Source: Symsagittifera roscoffensis
Lineage: Eukaryota > Xenacoelomorpha > Acoela > Convolutidae
Length of the DNA: 64,000 bases
Assembly: GCF_963678635.1 (NCBI RefSeq)
Contig: NC_087069.1
Coordinates: 42,856,688 to 42,920,687 of the forward strand
Direction of reading: 5' to 3'
A program made the position numbers and the translations under genes. Shown here in pieces: positions 12,277-25,311 of the stretch (positions within the stretch are counted from its first letter, which is position 1; every line of letters starts with the position of its first letter). The notes beneath the pieces are model-generated. The model was not told where the DNA came from. It was given only the letters and a program-made list of their open reading frames with translations, and did not search any database.

Positions 12277-13639
12277 CAGTTACCATTTAATAATTAAAAT
12301 AGATTGGGATGCTCTATTTTTCCAATGATTGCTCCATAGTGAGTTGAGGTCAAATTCTTGACTTCAATAGAATTAGGTATACTCATGAAGTTTTTTTATA
12401 GGAACCCTCTAAAAAGACTAACAGAGCCTTTATTGGTTCTTTTGGAAAAATTTGGCAATTACACTTTTGTGATTCCTCGAGTTCTCGAAGCGGAGTGTTG
12501 TAGTTTCATCCTAGTGAATCTTAAACATTTCTCTAACAGGAACAATTTGGATCATAAATGAATTCCGGCGAAAATGGGAAAAAATAATAAAAAATCATTA
12601 TACAAAGATATATACAGCACTCTCATATACTAAATCCGGAACTATCCAGTCAAAAAGTAGCAAAAGTCATCTAACCGGATATTGAGATTTGTGAGAAGTC
12701 AATATCACTTTACAGTAGCAAATTTATCATTTATTTTTTATTTCATAAACAGTTAGAAAAAACTCAGAAGGAGCCAAAAACAAGGATTCAAAACAAGGAT
12801 TCAAGAGGGGCGACATAGAGAAGGCAGGAAAACGCTGGGAACGGACTAGGTAAATTCGATTGTCTTTAAACACAGAGGTACGTTGATTTCATTGTAACCA
12901 TATTTAATTCAACAATTCCATTTATTTTTCGATTTGCAGTTATTGTAGCGTGTCTTAAAAAACTTATAAGACACGTTTAGCTGAGTCAAAAAAATACTAG
13001 GCTCTTTTTTGAGGTTTAAATGTCTTATAGTATTAAGTCTGACAACAATAAAGCTCATTTAAGTCAAATTTGAAAACTGGGATAAAATGACCTGCTCTGA
13101 GCACATTCGGCTGCTTTTTATGATTTTAAACTCACGCATCTTTCATCATGCCCCTTCTACCCCCCTCCCCCAACCCCCGAAACCCACACGAGTGAAAAAA
13201 AAATCAATTTTATGGTGTTATCATCAGGATTGACCTACATGCTCTAAAAATGCTAGTTTGAAACTTACCTATGAAGTAATTCTGGTCGAAACATTACGAA
13301 ACCAATTGTGTATTTTGTGAATTGTAAGCTGATTTCACAACAAAGACGCTCTTTCTTTTGTCTCTTTGTTTTTTTCCTTGTTCTTTCCTTTTCTTTGATC
13401 GTTCCGACAAACTTTTATTATGTTTAGAGAATTTTCTCTGGACTCCAATGACCTACACACACCAAATTGAGCGCTTATCCAGTGCGCAGTTTGGCTTCGT
13501 ACCTAAACATTGAAAAAACGCACAAAAAATTCCATGTAAAATAAGGTATTTGAAATGAATTGAAATAATTATATTTTTTTCTTTCAAAAAACATGATTTG
13601 CAGAAACTTTCCCAAAAAAAGCTGCTGCATTGTAACGAT
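12277..13639. other. AT-rich non-coding flank
   Basis: No supported gene. A 67-codon open stretch at 12358-12561 is repeated in blocks B and C only because the block was duplicated. A short hairpin (GTGTCTTA...TAAGACAC) lies near 12951-12978. The stretch about 13395-13515 (GATCGTTCCGACAAA, TTATCCAGTGCGCAGTTTGG) recurs at about 56969-57075 and is a dispersed repeat fragment. Confidence 0.5.
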
Positions 13640-14361
13640 TTACTCACAATAGAAATTGTATATATGGAAATTGTATGACTTGTATTTTTTAATGGCGACA
13701 AGTAATTTTGAAATTTTGCCCCAAAAATTTTTTTTTTTCAACCGCAAATCGAATTTTGTACGCAAAAAAAAACAATTTCCAAAAAATTTTTTTTGCATAA
13801 AAAATTTAATTTTTTGTGTGCATAACGTAGTCCTGGATACAATAATATTGGTTTTGTTTTTCTTTTCACTTAATTTTTTTTTTCAAAAACGCTGAGAATT
13901 CATATTTCTTTTGAATGGCGTGTTTATGTATGCCTTGATCAATGTCTGATAATTTGAAAATTCAAAAATAATCATCATTGAAAAATTTTGCCAAAAATTG
14001 AAAGTTTGTTACTTTTGTTATATCATTTGTGAAAGACATCTAAAAGACAATTCAGGTGGTTTATCATGCATTGAAAATGAAAGACTGTCCAACCTTAGGT
14101 GCTTTGAGTAACCAAGGTCTTAGTCACTTGTGTTCGGTTGCAAACACAACCCAAAAATTTTCAGAAAAAAAAATTTAGAATAAAAAAACAACTTTTTGCT
14201 TTATGGAGAAAACACCTATCATACAATTTGCATTTATGGGAAAATGTTTGTTATTAAGTTTTCATACAATTTTCTGTACGTATAGAAAAGTATAAAATTG
14301 TATGAAAAGAAATTTCCCATTTATGAGAATTGTATGATAAGCATTTTTGGTCAACCCGGGT
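13640..14361 (-). repeat. CCCGGGTTGACC-ended transposon, left-hand inverted copy (truncated)
   Basis: This fragment ends with GGTCAACCCGGGT and carries several subterminal copies of TGTATGATAAGCATTTTT-like motifs. Its body is an inverted, diverged version of the element at 14754: the GGTTGCAAACACAACCC, CCTTGATCAATGTCTGATAA and GTAGTCCTGGATACA landmarks appear in reverse order and orientation. The outer end is missing and runs into an unrelated repeat. Duplicated copies end at 19555 and 27998. Confidence 0.65.
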
Positions 14362-14753
14362 AGTGAAAACCAGGACGGATCTTGTTGATCTTGACTATTT
14401 TTGTTTCGGATTTTGAAAAAAAGTGAGAAATATGTTTGCTTGGGGTGTTTTTTTATTCAAACAAAACTGTAGAATAGAATTTAGAGTGTGGATGGAACCT
14501 GCATTGCTCAGGATTCCAAGCAGGCAAGCTAAGCACTTTCATAAATGCACTTTATGTCACAAGTAGGTCGCTAAATGATCTAACTTCTCTTCTGAATTCC
14601 TAATACGGCTAAAAGGTTATTACATATTTTTTGATAGTGGCAATCCAAAATGTAAAAATCTTTTTCTTTCTAAAACTACCGAAGACCAAATAAAGGTCAG
14701 TCGGATTTTTCAGGACTCTGCTCTGGTAAATGAGCAATCTTCTTGACTCATAG

Positions 14754-15649
14754 CCCGGGTTGACCAATACTTCTTATCATGCACCTTCTATATATGAAAA
14801 ACTTCTTACCATACAATTCCATACGTGCAGAAAACTGTATGAATTTTTTATGATAAGCATTTTTCCACACATGAATTTTGCATGACAATTATTTTTCCGA
14901 AAACCAAAAATTTGATTTCTTCTCTAAAAATTAAATTCTGGAAAGTTATGGGTTGTGTTTGTAGCCAAACGCAAGTGACAAAGACTTTGGTTTACTCAAA
15001 GCACCAAAGCTTGGACAGTATTGCATTTACAATGCACAAACAAGACCTGAATTGCCTTAGAGCTGTCTTTCAGAAATGATATAATGAAAGTAAATAACTT
15101 TTAAATTTTAGCAAATTTTTTCAACGATGCTTTTTTTTGAAATTTGAATTTTTAAATTATCAGACATTGATCAAGGTATTTATAAACATGCCATACAAAA
15201 GAAAATTGGAACTTTCAGTATTTTGAAAAAATTGATTAAGAAAAAACGAAAAAAAAAATCCATTTTTTAGTGTATCCAGGATTACGTTATGGAAACAAAA
15301 AAAATAAGTTTTGCATGAAAAAAAGTTTTAGAAAAGGTTTGTTTGAGTAAAAAAATTCTACTTGCGGTTGAAAAATTAAGAAAAACTTTGGGATATCTCA
15401 AAATTACTTTGTGTCTCAATCAAAAAGAACCCTAGTCATACATTTTCCTTAATATGGGAATTGTATGACGAGCATTTTTTTTGAAAAAAAAACCGGTTTT
15501 TTCATCACCAGACTGTTTTATTAGAATCAAACAGCCGCAGAAATTAGTTTATATCTTTTTCAACTATTTTTTGAACTTGTACGAAAATGTTATGACAAGC
15601 ATTTTCCCATACACTTGATGTGTGGAATTGTATGATAAACATTTTTGGT
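14754..15649 (+). repeat. CCCGGGTTGACC-ended transposon, block A copy (cut by duplication junction)
   Basis: Starts CCCGGGTTGACC and follows the complete copies at 19949-20863 and 28391-29304 base for base until the duplication breakpoint at 15649, where the last 14 or so bases and the terminal repeat are missing. It is non-coding, with subterminal GTATGACAAGCATTTT-type repeats at both ends. Confidence 0.75.
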
Positions 15650-15682
15650 TGTTGCTTATACTCCGCATGTTTATGTTGCTTT
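15650..15682. other. 33-nt filler at the A/B duplication junction
   Basis: Between the end of block A and the start of block B lies a 33-nt insert that belongs to neither flank. It contains two imperfect partial copies of the sequence that starts block B (TATGTTGCTTATAACTCCGC): TGTTGCTTATACTCCGCA, then TTATGTTGCTT. This is the form expected of filler copied from the nearby template during error-prone end joining or template switching. Confidence 0.8.
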
Positions 15683-16865
15683 TTATGTTGCTTATAACTC
15701 CGCAGGAGAACAGGACCATGCCTACGTTTTTTAGACATAAAAGATCCGCAGGCTCCTCAACACCCCATGTTCAAGGAGGACACCACAGCGGGGCTGCCAA
15801 TCAACTGACATTTCAAGAGAAGACAGCACAGAGCCAGAGCATAAGCAAAATCAGTCCCACAAAAAAAAGCGACAGGAAAGCGGACTGGAGGAAAACCAGT
15901 AAGAAAATTACAAACGCCACGAGGGATGAGCCTCTAAACGGAGATTGAACAGGAACCGAACAAAAGCCCAGAGAAGGATGATGATTCGTCGTCAACATCG
16001 GAGGAGCCCATCTCACTATCACCAAGGCGACAAAATCAAAAGAACATACTACTTGCAACCGCATTAAGAAAGTCAACTAGAAACCCACAGGCGACATTAG
16101 CAACAGCACTAGGTAACCCCATCCCAATCAGCACAATACAGATCACGAATGCAACCGGGATAAAGCAATTCGAAATCGATTCACCACCAGAAAAATTGAA
16201 ACAAGACTCGCCAAGCCTAAAATCTCTGATACAGGAAATGGAGTTTACGGAAAAAACTCCCGAATACAAGGCTTGTATACAATTTATGCAGGCTATTAGC
16301 CCAAATCACAAACCGAGCACCACAAACAACGTAAAAGATCTAACATCTCCAACAGAAGCAGAAACGATGCAAAACGACGACATATTATTTGTGAAAACGA
16401 AGAACATAGAAAGGAAAGAGCAAAACAAGCAGACAAACAGCCAAATAATGAAGAAGAGCACGGAACAATAGACGACAACATCGATAACATCACCGCGGAA
16501 ACAAGAGGAGAACAATGAATAACCAGAACAAACAGTCCCACGGGGACTAAAAACTCTTTTAAAATTTTATCATTTTTCCCGAGGAGGGGGAATGTCATCC
16601 GGCATGGGTAGATAAAACTCCCAATAAAATTTATTATGTTTTTATAGATCATTTATGTTTGATATTATATAACATTATTGTGTACTGGTCGATTGACCTT
16701 GATAGCAAGGACGAGAACGGCGGCTAAAGAGAACTACGGTTCAGAACGAGAATAAACGTTAACATTAACTAGTTGTTCTAACTTCTCTCTCTAGAGCTCG
16801 ATATTATCTATCCGTACGGATTTAGGGATTAGCGGTTCATACCTTGAAGACATAGCGTTATGACA
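15683..16865 (+). mobile_element. Gypsy copy 2, duplicated 3' remnant in block B (fossil)
   Basis: The last part of the Gypsy internal region plus the polypurine tract and LTR (16593-16865), carried here by tandem duplication and not by transposition: both flanks are copied along with it. It is broken and lacks gag, protease, reverse transcriptase and integrase. Confidence 0.9.
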
Positions 16866-19800
16866 CAAGTAATGTTCGTTATTTAAAAAAGGATCATTTG
16901 GTAATTGGCAAAGAGTTTTACGTTTACAAAAAATTAGTTGTTCCCTGCATAAAACATTCTCTGAAAAAATTAAAATATTTCCGTAAAAAAACTTGAAAAG
17001 TTTTGAATAATTTATTTTTTTGATTTTTAAAAATTTTTTCTTAGTGTTTTCTAAAAAATTGTTTTCTTTTATGCCTAAATCTTTATTTTTTTTCACGTTT
17101 GTTTACCTCTTATCATCGCATGCACAAAAAAAACACTATTCTGAAGCGAAACAAAAAAAAAATTTGTAGTCCATCCTTTGAAATCATTTCAGATATTCAT
17201 TTTTGGCCGACTGACCTTAAAATTTTTCTGAAGGCTCCTTTAGCGCCAAAATATGCAAATTTTTAGATCGCGGGTCGAAAAAACGCAGAACTTAAAAAAA
17301 TAGGCTAAAAACGCCTTTTTGTCCTGTTTTTTTTTCTCAAAAACTTGCTTGTCAAAATAGGTTGTTTATAGTGATTTGAGAGAGCTCAGAAAAAAATTTT
17401 GGTCGACCTAAAAAAAAATAAAATTTTTATTTGAAAATCCCCCTCGAGAAAATCCTAGATCCGCCCCTGCAGTTACCATTTAATAATTAAAATAGATTGG
17501 GATGCTCTATTTTTCCAATGATTGCTCCATAGTGAGTTGAGGTCAAATTCTTGACTTCAATAGAATTAGGTATACTCATGAAGTTTTTTTATAGGAACCC
17601 TCTAAAAAGACTAACAGAGCCTTTATTGGTTCTTTTGGAAAAATTTGGCAATTACACTTTTGTGATTCCTCGAGTTCTCGAAGCGGAGTGTTGTAGTTTC
17701 ATCCTAGTGAATCTTAAACATTTCTCTAACAGGAACAATTTGGATCATAAATGAATTCCGGCGAAAATGGGAAAAAATAATAAAAAATCATTATACAAGG
17801 ATATATACAGCACTCTCATATACTAAATCCGGAACTATCCAGTCAAAAAGTAGCAAAAGTCATCTAACCGGATATTGAGATTTGTGAGAAGTCAATATCA
17901 CTTTACAGTAGCAAATTTATCATTTATTTTTTATTTCATAAACAGTTAGAAAAAACTCAGAAGGAGCCGAAAACAAGGATTCAAAACAAGGATTCAAGAG
18001 GGGCGACATAGAGAAGGCAGGAAAACGCTGGGAACGGACTAGGTAAATTCGATTGTCTTTAAAAACAGAGGTACGTTGATTTCATTGTAACCATATTTAA
18101 TTCAACAATTCCATTTATTTTTCGATTTGCAGTTATTGTAGCGTGTCTTAAAAAACTTATAAGACTCGTTTAGCTGAGTCAAAAAAATACTAGGCTCTTT
18201 TTTGAGGTTTAAATGTCTTATAGTATTAAGTCTGACAACAATAAAGCTCATTTAAGTCAAATTTGAAAACTGGGATAAAATGACCTGCTCTGAGCACATT
18301 CGGCTGCTTTTTATGATTTTAAACTCACGCATCTTTCATCATGCCCCTTCTACCCCCCTCCCCCAACCCCCGAAACCCACACGAGTGAAAAAAAAAATCA
18401 ATTTTATGGTGTTATCATCAGGATTGACCTACATGCTCTAAAAATGCTAGTTTGAAACTTACCTATGAAGTAATTCTGGTCGAAACATTACGAAACCAAT
18501 TGTGTATTTTGTGAATTGTAAGCTGATTTCACAACAAAGACGCTCTTTCTTTTGTCTCTTTGTTTTTTTCCTTGTTCTTTCCTTTTCTTTGATCGTTCCG
18601 ACAAACTTTTATTATGTTTAGAGAATTTTCTCTGGACTCCAATGACCTACACACACCAAATTGAGCGCTTATCCAGTGCGCAGTTTGGCTTCGTACCTAA
18701 ACATTGAAAAAACGCACAAAAAATTCCATGTAAAATAAGGTATTTGAAATGAATTGAAATAATTATATTTTTTTCTTTCAAAAAACATGATTTGCAGAAA
18801 CTTTCCCAAAAAAAGCTGCTGCATTGTAACGATTTACTCACAATAGAAATTGTATATATGGAAATTGTATGACTTGTATTTTTTAATGGCGACAAGTAAT
18901 TTTGAAATTTTGCCCCAAAAAATTTTTTTTTTCAACCGCAAATCGAATTTTGTACGCAAAAAAAAAACAATTTCCAAAAAATTTTTTTTGCATAAAAAAT
19001 TTAATTTTTTGTGTGCATAACGTAGTCCTGGATACAATAATATTGGTTTTGTTTTTCTTTTCACTTAATTTTTTTTTTCAAAAACGCTGAGAATTCATAT
19101 TTCTTTTGAATGGCGTGTTTGTGTATGCCTTGATCAATGTCTGATAATTTGAAAATTCAAAAATAATCATCATTGAAAAATTTTGCCAAAAATTGAAAGT
19201 TTGTTACTTTTGTTATATCATTTGTGAAAGACATCTAAAAGACAATTCAGGTGGTTTATCATGCATTGAAAATGAAAGACTGTCCAACCTTAGGTGCTTT
19301 GAGTAACCAAGGTCTTAGTCACTTGTGTTCGGTTGCAAACACAACCCAAAAATTTTCAGAAAAAAAAATTTAGAATAAAAAAACAACTTTTTGCTTTATG
19401 GAGAAAACACCTATCATACAATTTGCATTTATGGGAAAATGTTTGTTATTAAGTTTTCATACAATTTTCTGTACGTATAGAAAAGTATAAAATTGTATGA
19501 AAAGAAATTTCCCATTTATGAGAATTGTATGATAAGCATTTTTGGTCAACCCGGGTAGTGAAAACCAGGACGGATCTTGTTGATCTTGACTATTTTTGTT
19601 TCGGATTTTGAAAAAAAGTGAGAAATATGTTTGCTTGGGGTGTTTTTTTATTCAAACAAAACTGTAGAATAGAATTTAGAGTGTGGATGGAACCTGCATT
19701 GCTCAGGATTCCAAGCAGGCAAGCTAAGCACTTTCATAAATGCACTTTATGTCACAAGTAGGTCGCTAAATGATCTAACTTCTCTTCTGAATTCCTAATA

Positions 19801-19948
19801 CGGCTAAAAGGTTATTACATATTTTTTGATAGTGGCAATCCAAAATGTAAAAATCTTTTTCTTTCTAAAACTACCGAAGACCAAATAAAGGTCAGTCGGA
19901 TTTTTCAGGACTCTGCTCTGGTAAATGAGCAATCTTCTTGACTCATAG

Positions 19949-20863
19949 CCCGGGTTGACCAATACTTCTTATCATGCACCTTCTATATATGAAAAACTTC
20001 TTACCATACAATTCCATACGTGCAGAAAACTGTATGAATTTTTTATGATAAGCATTTTTCCACACATGAATTTTGCATGACAATTATTTTTCCGAAAACC
20101 AAAAATTTGATTTCTTCTCTAAAAATTAAATTCTGGAAAGTTATGGGTTGTGTTTGTAGCCAAACGCAAGTGACAAAGACCTTGGTTTACTCAAAGCACC
20201 AAAGCTTGGACAGTATTGCATTTACAATGCACAAACAAGACCTGAATTGCCTTAGAGCTGTCTTTCAGAAATGATATAATGAAAATAAATAACTTTTAAA
20301 TTTTAGCAAATTTTTTCAACGATGCTTTTTTTTGAAATTTGAATTTTTAAATTATCAGACATTGATCAAGGTATTTATAAACATGCCATACAAAAGAAAA
20401 TTGGAACTTTCAGTATTTTGAAAAAATTGATTAAGAAAAAACGAAAAAAAAAATCCATTTTTTAGTGTATCCAGGATTACGTTATGGAAACAAAAAAAAT
20501 GAGTTTGGCATGAAAAAAAGTTTTAGAAAAGGTTTGTTTGAGTAAAAAAATTCTACTTGTGGTTGAAAAATTAAGAAAAACTTTGGGATATCTCAAAATT
20601 ACTTTGTGTCTCAATCAAAAAGAACCCTAGTCATACATTTTCCTTAATATGGGAATTGTATGACGAGCATTTTTTTTGAAAAAAAAACCGGTTTTTTCAT
20701 CACCAGACTGTTTTATTAGAATCAAACAGCCGCAGAAATTATTTTATATCTTTTTCAACTATTTTTTGAACTTGTACGAAAATGTTATGACAAGCATTTT
20801 CCCATACACTTGATGTGTGGAATTGTATGATAAACATTTTTGGTGTATGGAGGTCAACCCGGG
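19949..20863 (+). mobile_element. Non-autonomous TIR transposon, CCCGGGTTGACC termini, block B
   Basis: A 915-bp non-coding element with perfect terminal inverted repeats CCCGGGTTGACC / GGTCAACCCGGG. The flanks GACTCATA (left) and GACTGAGA (right) match at six of eight positions, which hints at an old 8-bp target duplication. Subterminal motifs (TGTATGATAAGCATTTTT and close variants) recur in both orientations near each end, as expected for transposase-binding arrays. No transposase is encoded. The superfamily is not assigned; an 8-bp duplication would be compatible with hAT or P. Confidence 0.7.
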
Positions 20864-22054
20864 TGACTGAGAGTTGTCCAGTTGACCACCGCTGAGCCTA
20901 GCAATTATTTGATAGACTGAAAAAGCAGCTCTTTGTAAAATAAATAATTGCTCTTCTAGCTCTGCAAACATGCTTCCAACTTTTTTATGGTTGTTCGCTT
21001 GTTTTACAGAGTTTTCAATAAACTTGGCAAACAGCTTAAGCTTTTTTTTGATTCCCGCACCTTGAAAGAACTACAAAAAAATTTTAAAAAAATTTCATCA
21101 AATGACAATTCCACAATCAAGAGAAACCTTGCTTACGTTTTTCAGCATGATCTGGATGGTTGAAAAAAATAGAGGGAGACTGGAAAAGAGCCAAGTTTAA
21201 TATTAACTTCAATTACGTGTATCCAAAAAGGTTTGTCTTCTTTCACGCCCTAAGAAAACACATGTTACCTCTTTAAAATGATGCTTATGAGTTTTAAGAA
21301 AAGCTGTAATTTGATTTGATTGGTTTTCAGAGAAAAAATTGATAATGATTTGCTGTGATTGGCTTCTTTTCTTTTGACATTCCTTTAAATGAGTTTTGAT
21401 TTTTTAACCAACAATTCTTTGCAGATTTTTTTTTTAAATAGAGAAAATTTTTCATACCTCTCCCTCAAAGCTAAATAAATTTTTTTATGCAATTGTTTCT
21501 TTTGTTGCTTACGATTTGATTCAAATATTTTGTATTGATAAAATTTGTACTTAAAATTGCGTGCTGGGAAAAAACTTAGGAAAAAGATAACGTTTTCATA
21601 TATTGGAGTTTTAATTTTTGCAGCGCCACTGAAAGCTACTGCAAGGCCAATTCAACTGCTATCGGAACCCATACGAGAAGCCATGTTTTCATTCAGTTTA
21701 TTTTTTTAAAAAATAGGCTAGTCCTATGGCGCTTTCTCGAGTGATGTTTTGTCGAAGAATTGTTTTATTTCTAAACTTGTTTGTGTGATGGCCTCACTTG
21801 GTAACAATGGCTCTTTTTCCTTTTCTCCCCGCCTGCAAATTTTTATTGGTAAATTTGTTGACCACATTGTCCGATTGTAATGAAAATTTACATAAAGACT
21901 AATAAGGCCACGACAAACATATTTGGTACTGATACTCAACCTCGTAAAATCACTCGTTACACTAATATATTGAAGCTAGTGTGAGGTGGGGGGGGGAGGA
22001 AAAAGAGCCGAAACAATTTATTGTGATTATAATAATTACTAATAATTACACATT
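20864..22054. other. AT-rich downstream flank of the truncated sialyltransferase copy
   Basis: No gene was recognised. A GACTGGAAAAGAGCC terminus of the small GGCTCTTTTCCAGT element family lies near 21178-21193. The stretch at about 21840-21960 is a reverse-oriented fragment of the dispersed repeat also seen at 54.65-54.76 kb. Block C repeats all of this at 29305-30496. Confidence 0.5.
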
Positions 22055-22380
22055 TCACTCTAAAATATCAACAAGGCCAGATTTGAATAATTTTTGTCGC
22101 ATTTTAGGTTCAGCCGAGTGTGTGTGAGTGTGAGATTTTTCTTGCACATTATCAGTTTTATCTCTTCCATAATAATACAAGTACTTCAGACTGGATGCAA
22201 ATTTTTTCTTCTTTTGTTGAGAGGGTGTTAAATCAGTCTGATAACAGAATCCAGCTATTGTCACTTTTCCACATAAATTTAAAGCCAGTTGAATTGCGAA
22301 GAAGCCAGTTGTTCCACGTGACTGCCACGTAGGTTTTGCTGCTTTTTTGAACACAAATTCCGAAATTTCTGGATTCATTA
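22055..22380 (-). pseudogene. Sialyltransferase 3' fragment left by tandem duplication
   Basis: This is the C-terminal part, about 108 codons, of the sialyltransferase at 30497-31570, starting around FIMNPEISEF and keeping the sialylmotif S region, the YYYG box, the HTHSAE motif and the stop. Upstream of codon 250 or so it is cut and joined to Gypsy sequence at 22381-22386, so the membrane anchor, stem and sialylmotif L are all missing. It cannot make an active enzyme. The reading frame that remains appears undamaged, in keeping with a recent event. Confidence 0.9.
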
Positions 22381-22385
22381 ACGAT

Positions 22386-25311
22386 TCAACACAGAAATTG
22401 AAAGCGAAACAACCAAGTCGACTACAGCCACACAAACAGACAACAACACGGAAACTGACGATACACTAGTGCAAAAGGAAATATGAGTCAGCCGCGTGGA
22501 CCCCAGTATTTGTTTTCAAGAGGAAACAACTTCCAACGTAGAGCCTCCGACGATGACAACATCGTCACTGCTAGAGGCCAGCCACAACAAAATAATGAAT
22601 AACGTAGTGGTAACAGTGCAGAAAGCCACAGAAACGGAAGAGGACACGCCGCTATTCCGTCGAAAACTCCAGCGAGTACTGGGGATTCCGTTCATCGCCG
22701 CAGCTACCAAGAAGGACCGAAATCTGCGTCCACTGATCAACTTCGTGAAAAAGCGGGATTGGGAAGCTATCAAAGCCTCCTACGGACAATATTGGTTTAA
22801 CAATCGGAACCGGCTACATGTCCGTGAGGATTGTCTACTCATCGATTGAAGAATCGTCATTCCAACACAACTGCGACAGACAGTACTCGACAGTCTTCAT
22901 CTAACACACCCGGGATCAGCAGCCATGTGGGACTTGAGTCACCATGTCTGGTTTCCGCACATCCATCGTTCAATTGTGCAAATGGCACAAAACTGCAAAC
23001 ACTGCACAGAGCAAGGAAGGTAAAAATTTAAAACCTATCTTAGGAATGAAGATGTCATTCCAAATGGAACCAGTAGTCGAACCTAATGAGGAAGTTCAAG
23101 TAGACTTCGCGGGGCCCCTCCCGGACGAATTAAATAGGGATGCATATATTTTAGTTCCGATAGATAATTGGTCAAAGTTCCCAACAGCAAAAATTGTTTC
23201 AAATACAACAGCAGACATTGCAATCAAGTTCATGCAAAGACATATTTATAACAACGGGGTACCGAGAAGATTAGGATGCGATCAAGCGCAAACATTCAGG
23301 GCAAAAAAAAATTCAAAATTTCTGTCGGAAAAATAATATAAAACTAATTTTCGCACCAGTAAATGATCACAGAGCCATAAGGATTGTTAAAAGAATGATT
23401 CAAACGATTAGACGTAGGTTAGCAGTAATGAAGATACACCAATCAATTACACCATATAAGCTAGTTTTAGATGTCGCAGAATTAAAAAACACTAAGAACC
23501 ACACCACAGGGTGTCACAAAAACTTCCCCTTTTGAGGCACATATGGGCAGAAAACCAAATACCCCACTGTCGAATATAGCCTCAAATAGCTCACCAAACA
23601 ATATGAATTGGGAGAACGCAAAACATGCGTGTATAGATCGAAATAATCTTACGAAGCCACCTCTGCCTGCAGAAGTTATGCATGACCTCGAGCGATGGCC
23701 GGAGGATGAAGTGCAAATCCGAAAGAGGGGATCACCACCTAAAGTCACACATAAATCACTACCAAGGATGCTCACAAACAGGCATTCACAGACACAGCCA
23801 GACACAGGTGCATAGTCAAAACCTATAGACCTAGTTAAGAACTAACTTAACTCAAGATATAAGGGAGTACAACGAACAATAGACAAAAATATCGAAAACG
23901 AATAGAACAAGTGGCACGGAAAACTATCCGGTTAGTAACAAAAGTCAAGAACCCAAAAACATTTGAACAAAAATATAAGACCATAGATAGAAAATTCCTA
24001 ACCTACACACCACACACTGCTTGGGTACAAACTTTTGGCAAACAACCGAGGTTACTAAGAAATAGCGGAACAGCATTTGTTCCTAACCCTGTAATATACG
24101 GACCTTGCAGACTTTCTCGTTTAAGCGATTATGTTGCTTATAACTCAGCAGGAGAACAGGACCATGCCTACGTTTTTTAGACATAAAAGATCCGCAGGCT
24201 CCTCAACACCCCATGTTCAAGGAGGACACCACAGCGGGGCTGCCAATCAACTGACATTTCAAGAGAAGACAGCACAGAGCCAGAGCATAAGCAAAATCAG
24301 TCCCACAAAAAAAAGCGACAGGAAAGCGGACTGGAGGAAAACCAGTAAGAAAATTACAAACGCCACGAGGGATGAGCCTCTAAACGGAGATTGAACAGGA
24401 ACCGAACAAAAGCCCAGAGAAGGAAGATGATTCGTCGTCAACATCGGAGGAGCCCATCTCACTATCACCAAGGCGACAAAATCAAAAGAACATACTACTT
24501 GCAACCGCATTAAGAAAGTCAACTAGAAACCGACAGGCGACATTAGCAACAGCACTAGGTAACCCCATCCCAATCAGCACAATACAGATCACGAATGCAA
24601 CCGGGATAAAGCAATTCGAAATCGATTCACCACCAGAAAAATTGAAACAAGACTCGCCAAGCCTAAAATCTCTGATACAGGAAATGGAGTTTACGGAAAA
24701 AACTCCCGAATACAAGGCTTGTATACAATTTATGCAGGCTATTAGCCCAAATCACAAACCGAGCACCACAAACAACGTAAAAGATCTAACATCTCCAACA
24801 GAAGCAGAAACGATGCAAAACGACGACATATTATTTGTGAAAATGAAGAACATAGAAATGAAAGAGCAAAACAAGCAGACAAACAGCCAAATAATGAAGA
24901 AGAGCACGGAACAATAGACGACAACATCGATAACATCACCGCGGAAACAAGAGGAGAACAATGAATAACCAGAACAAACAGTCCCACGGGGACTAAAAAC
25001 TCTTTTAAAATTTTATCATTTTTCCCGAGGAGGGGGAATGTCATCCGGCATGGGTAGATAAAACTCCCAATAAAATTTATTATGTTTTTATAGATCATTT
25101 ATGTTTGATATTATATAACATTATTGTGTACTGGTCGATTGACCTTGATAGCAAGGACGAGAACGGCGGCTAAAGAGAACTACGGTTCAGAACGAGAATA
25201 AACGTTAACATTAACTAGTTGTTCTAACTTCTCTCTCTAGAGCTCGATATTATCTATCCGTACGGATTTAGGGATTAGCGGTTCATACCTTGAAGACATA
25301 GCGTTATGACA
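22386..25311 (+). mobile_element. Gypsy copy 2, duplicated 3' half in block C (fossil)
   Basis: It carries the integrase region (zinc-binding part and core, about 22.5-23.6 kb), the lysine/glutamine-rich 3' segment and an LTR at 25039-25311, all copied by segmental duplication. It lacks the 5' LTR, gag, protease and reverse transcriptase. It is broken like its parent and nearly identical to it. Confidence 0.9.

Larger units (their letters stand above)
10491..15649 (+). repeat. Tandem segmental duplication, block A
   Basis: This block (Gypsy 3' end, 3' LTR and about 4 kb of AT-rich flank) reappears at 15683 onward with a constant shift of 5192 bp, and at about 24129-29288 with a shift of about 13638 bp. 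Differences are scattered single bases. Block A ends inside a TIR element at ATTTTTGGT and is followed by a 33-nt filler before block B. Confidence 0.92.
15683..22380 (+). repeat. Segmental duplication, block B
   Basis: Block B runs from inside the Gypsy 3' region through the LTR and AT-rich flank into the 3' end of the sialyltransferase gene, where it stops. It matches block A for its first 5.2 kb (shift 5192) and block C over its full length (shift about 8442). It includes a Gypsy 3' remnant at 15683-16865 with an LTR at 16593-16865. By eye it is above 99% identical to the other copies. Confidence 0.92.

Noticed and set aside
12358-12561. 67-codon frame conserved in three places (12358, 17551, 25996)
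   Set aside because: All three are copies made by the recent tandem duplications, so conservation is not evidence of coding. No splice or homology support.
13640-15649. One giant foldback element of 2 kb
   Set aside because: The two arms are separate copies of one TIR element in opposite orientation, each with its own GGTCAACCCGGG-type end and with 0.4 kb of other sequence between them.
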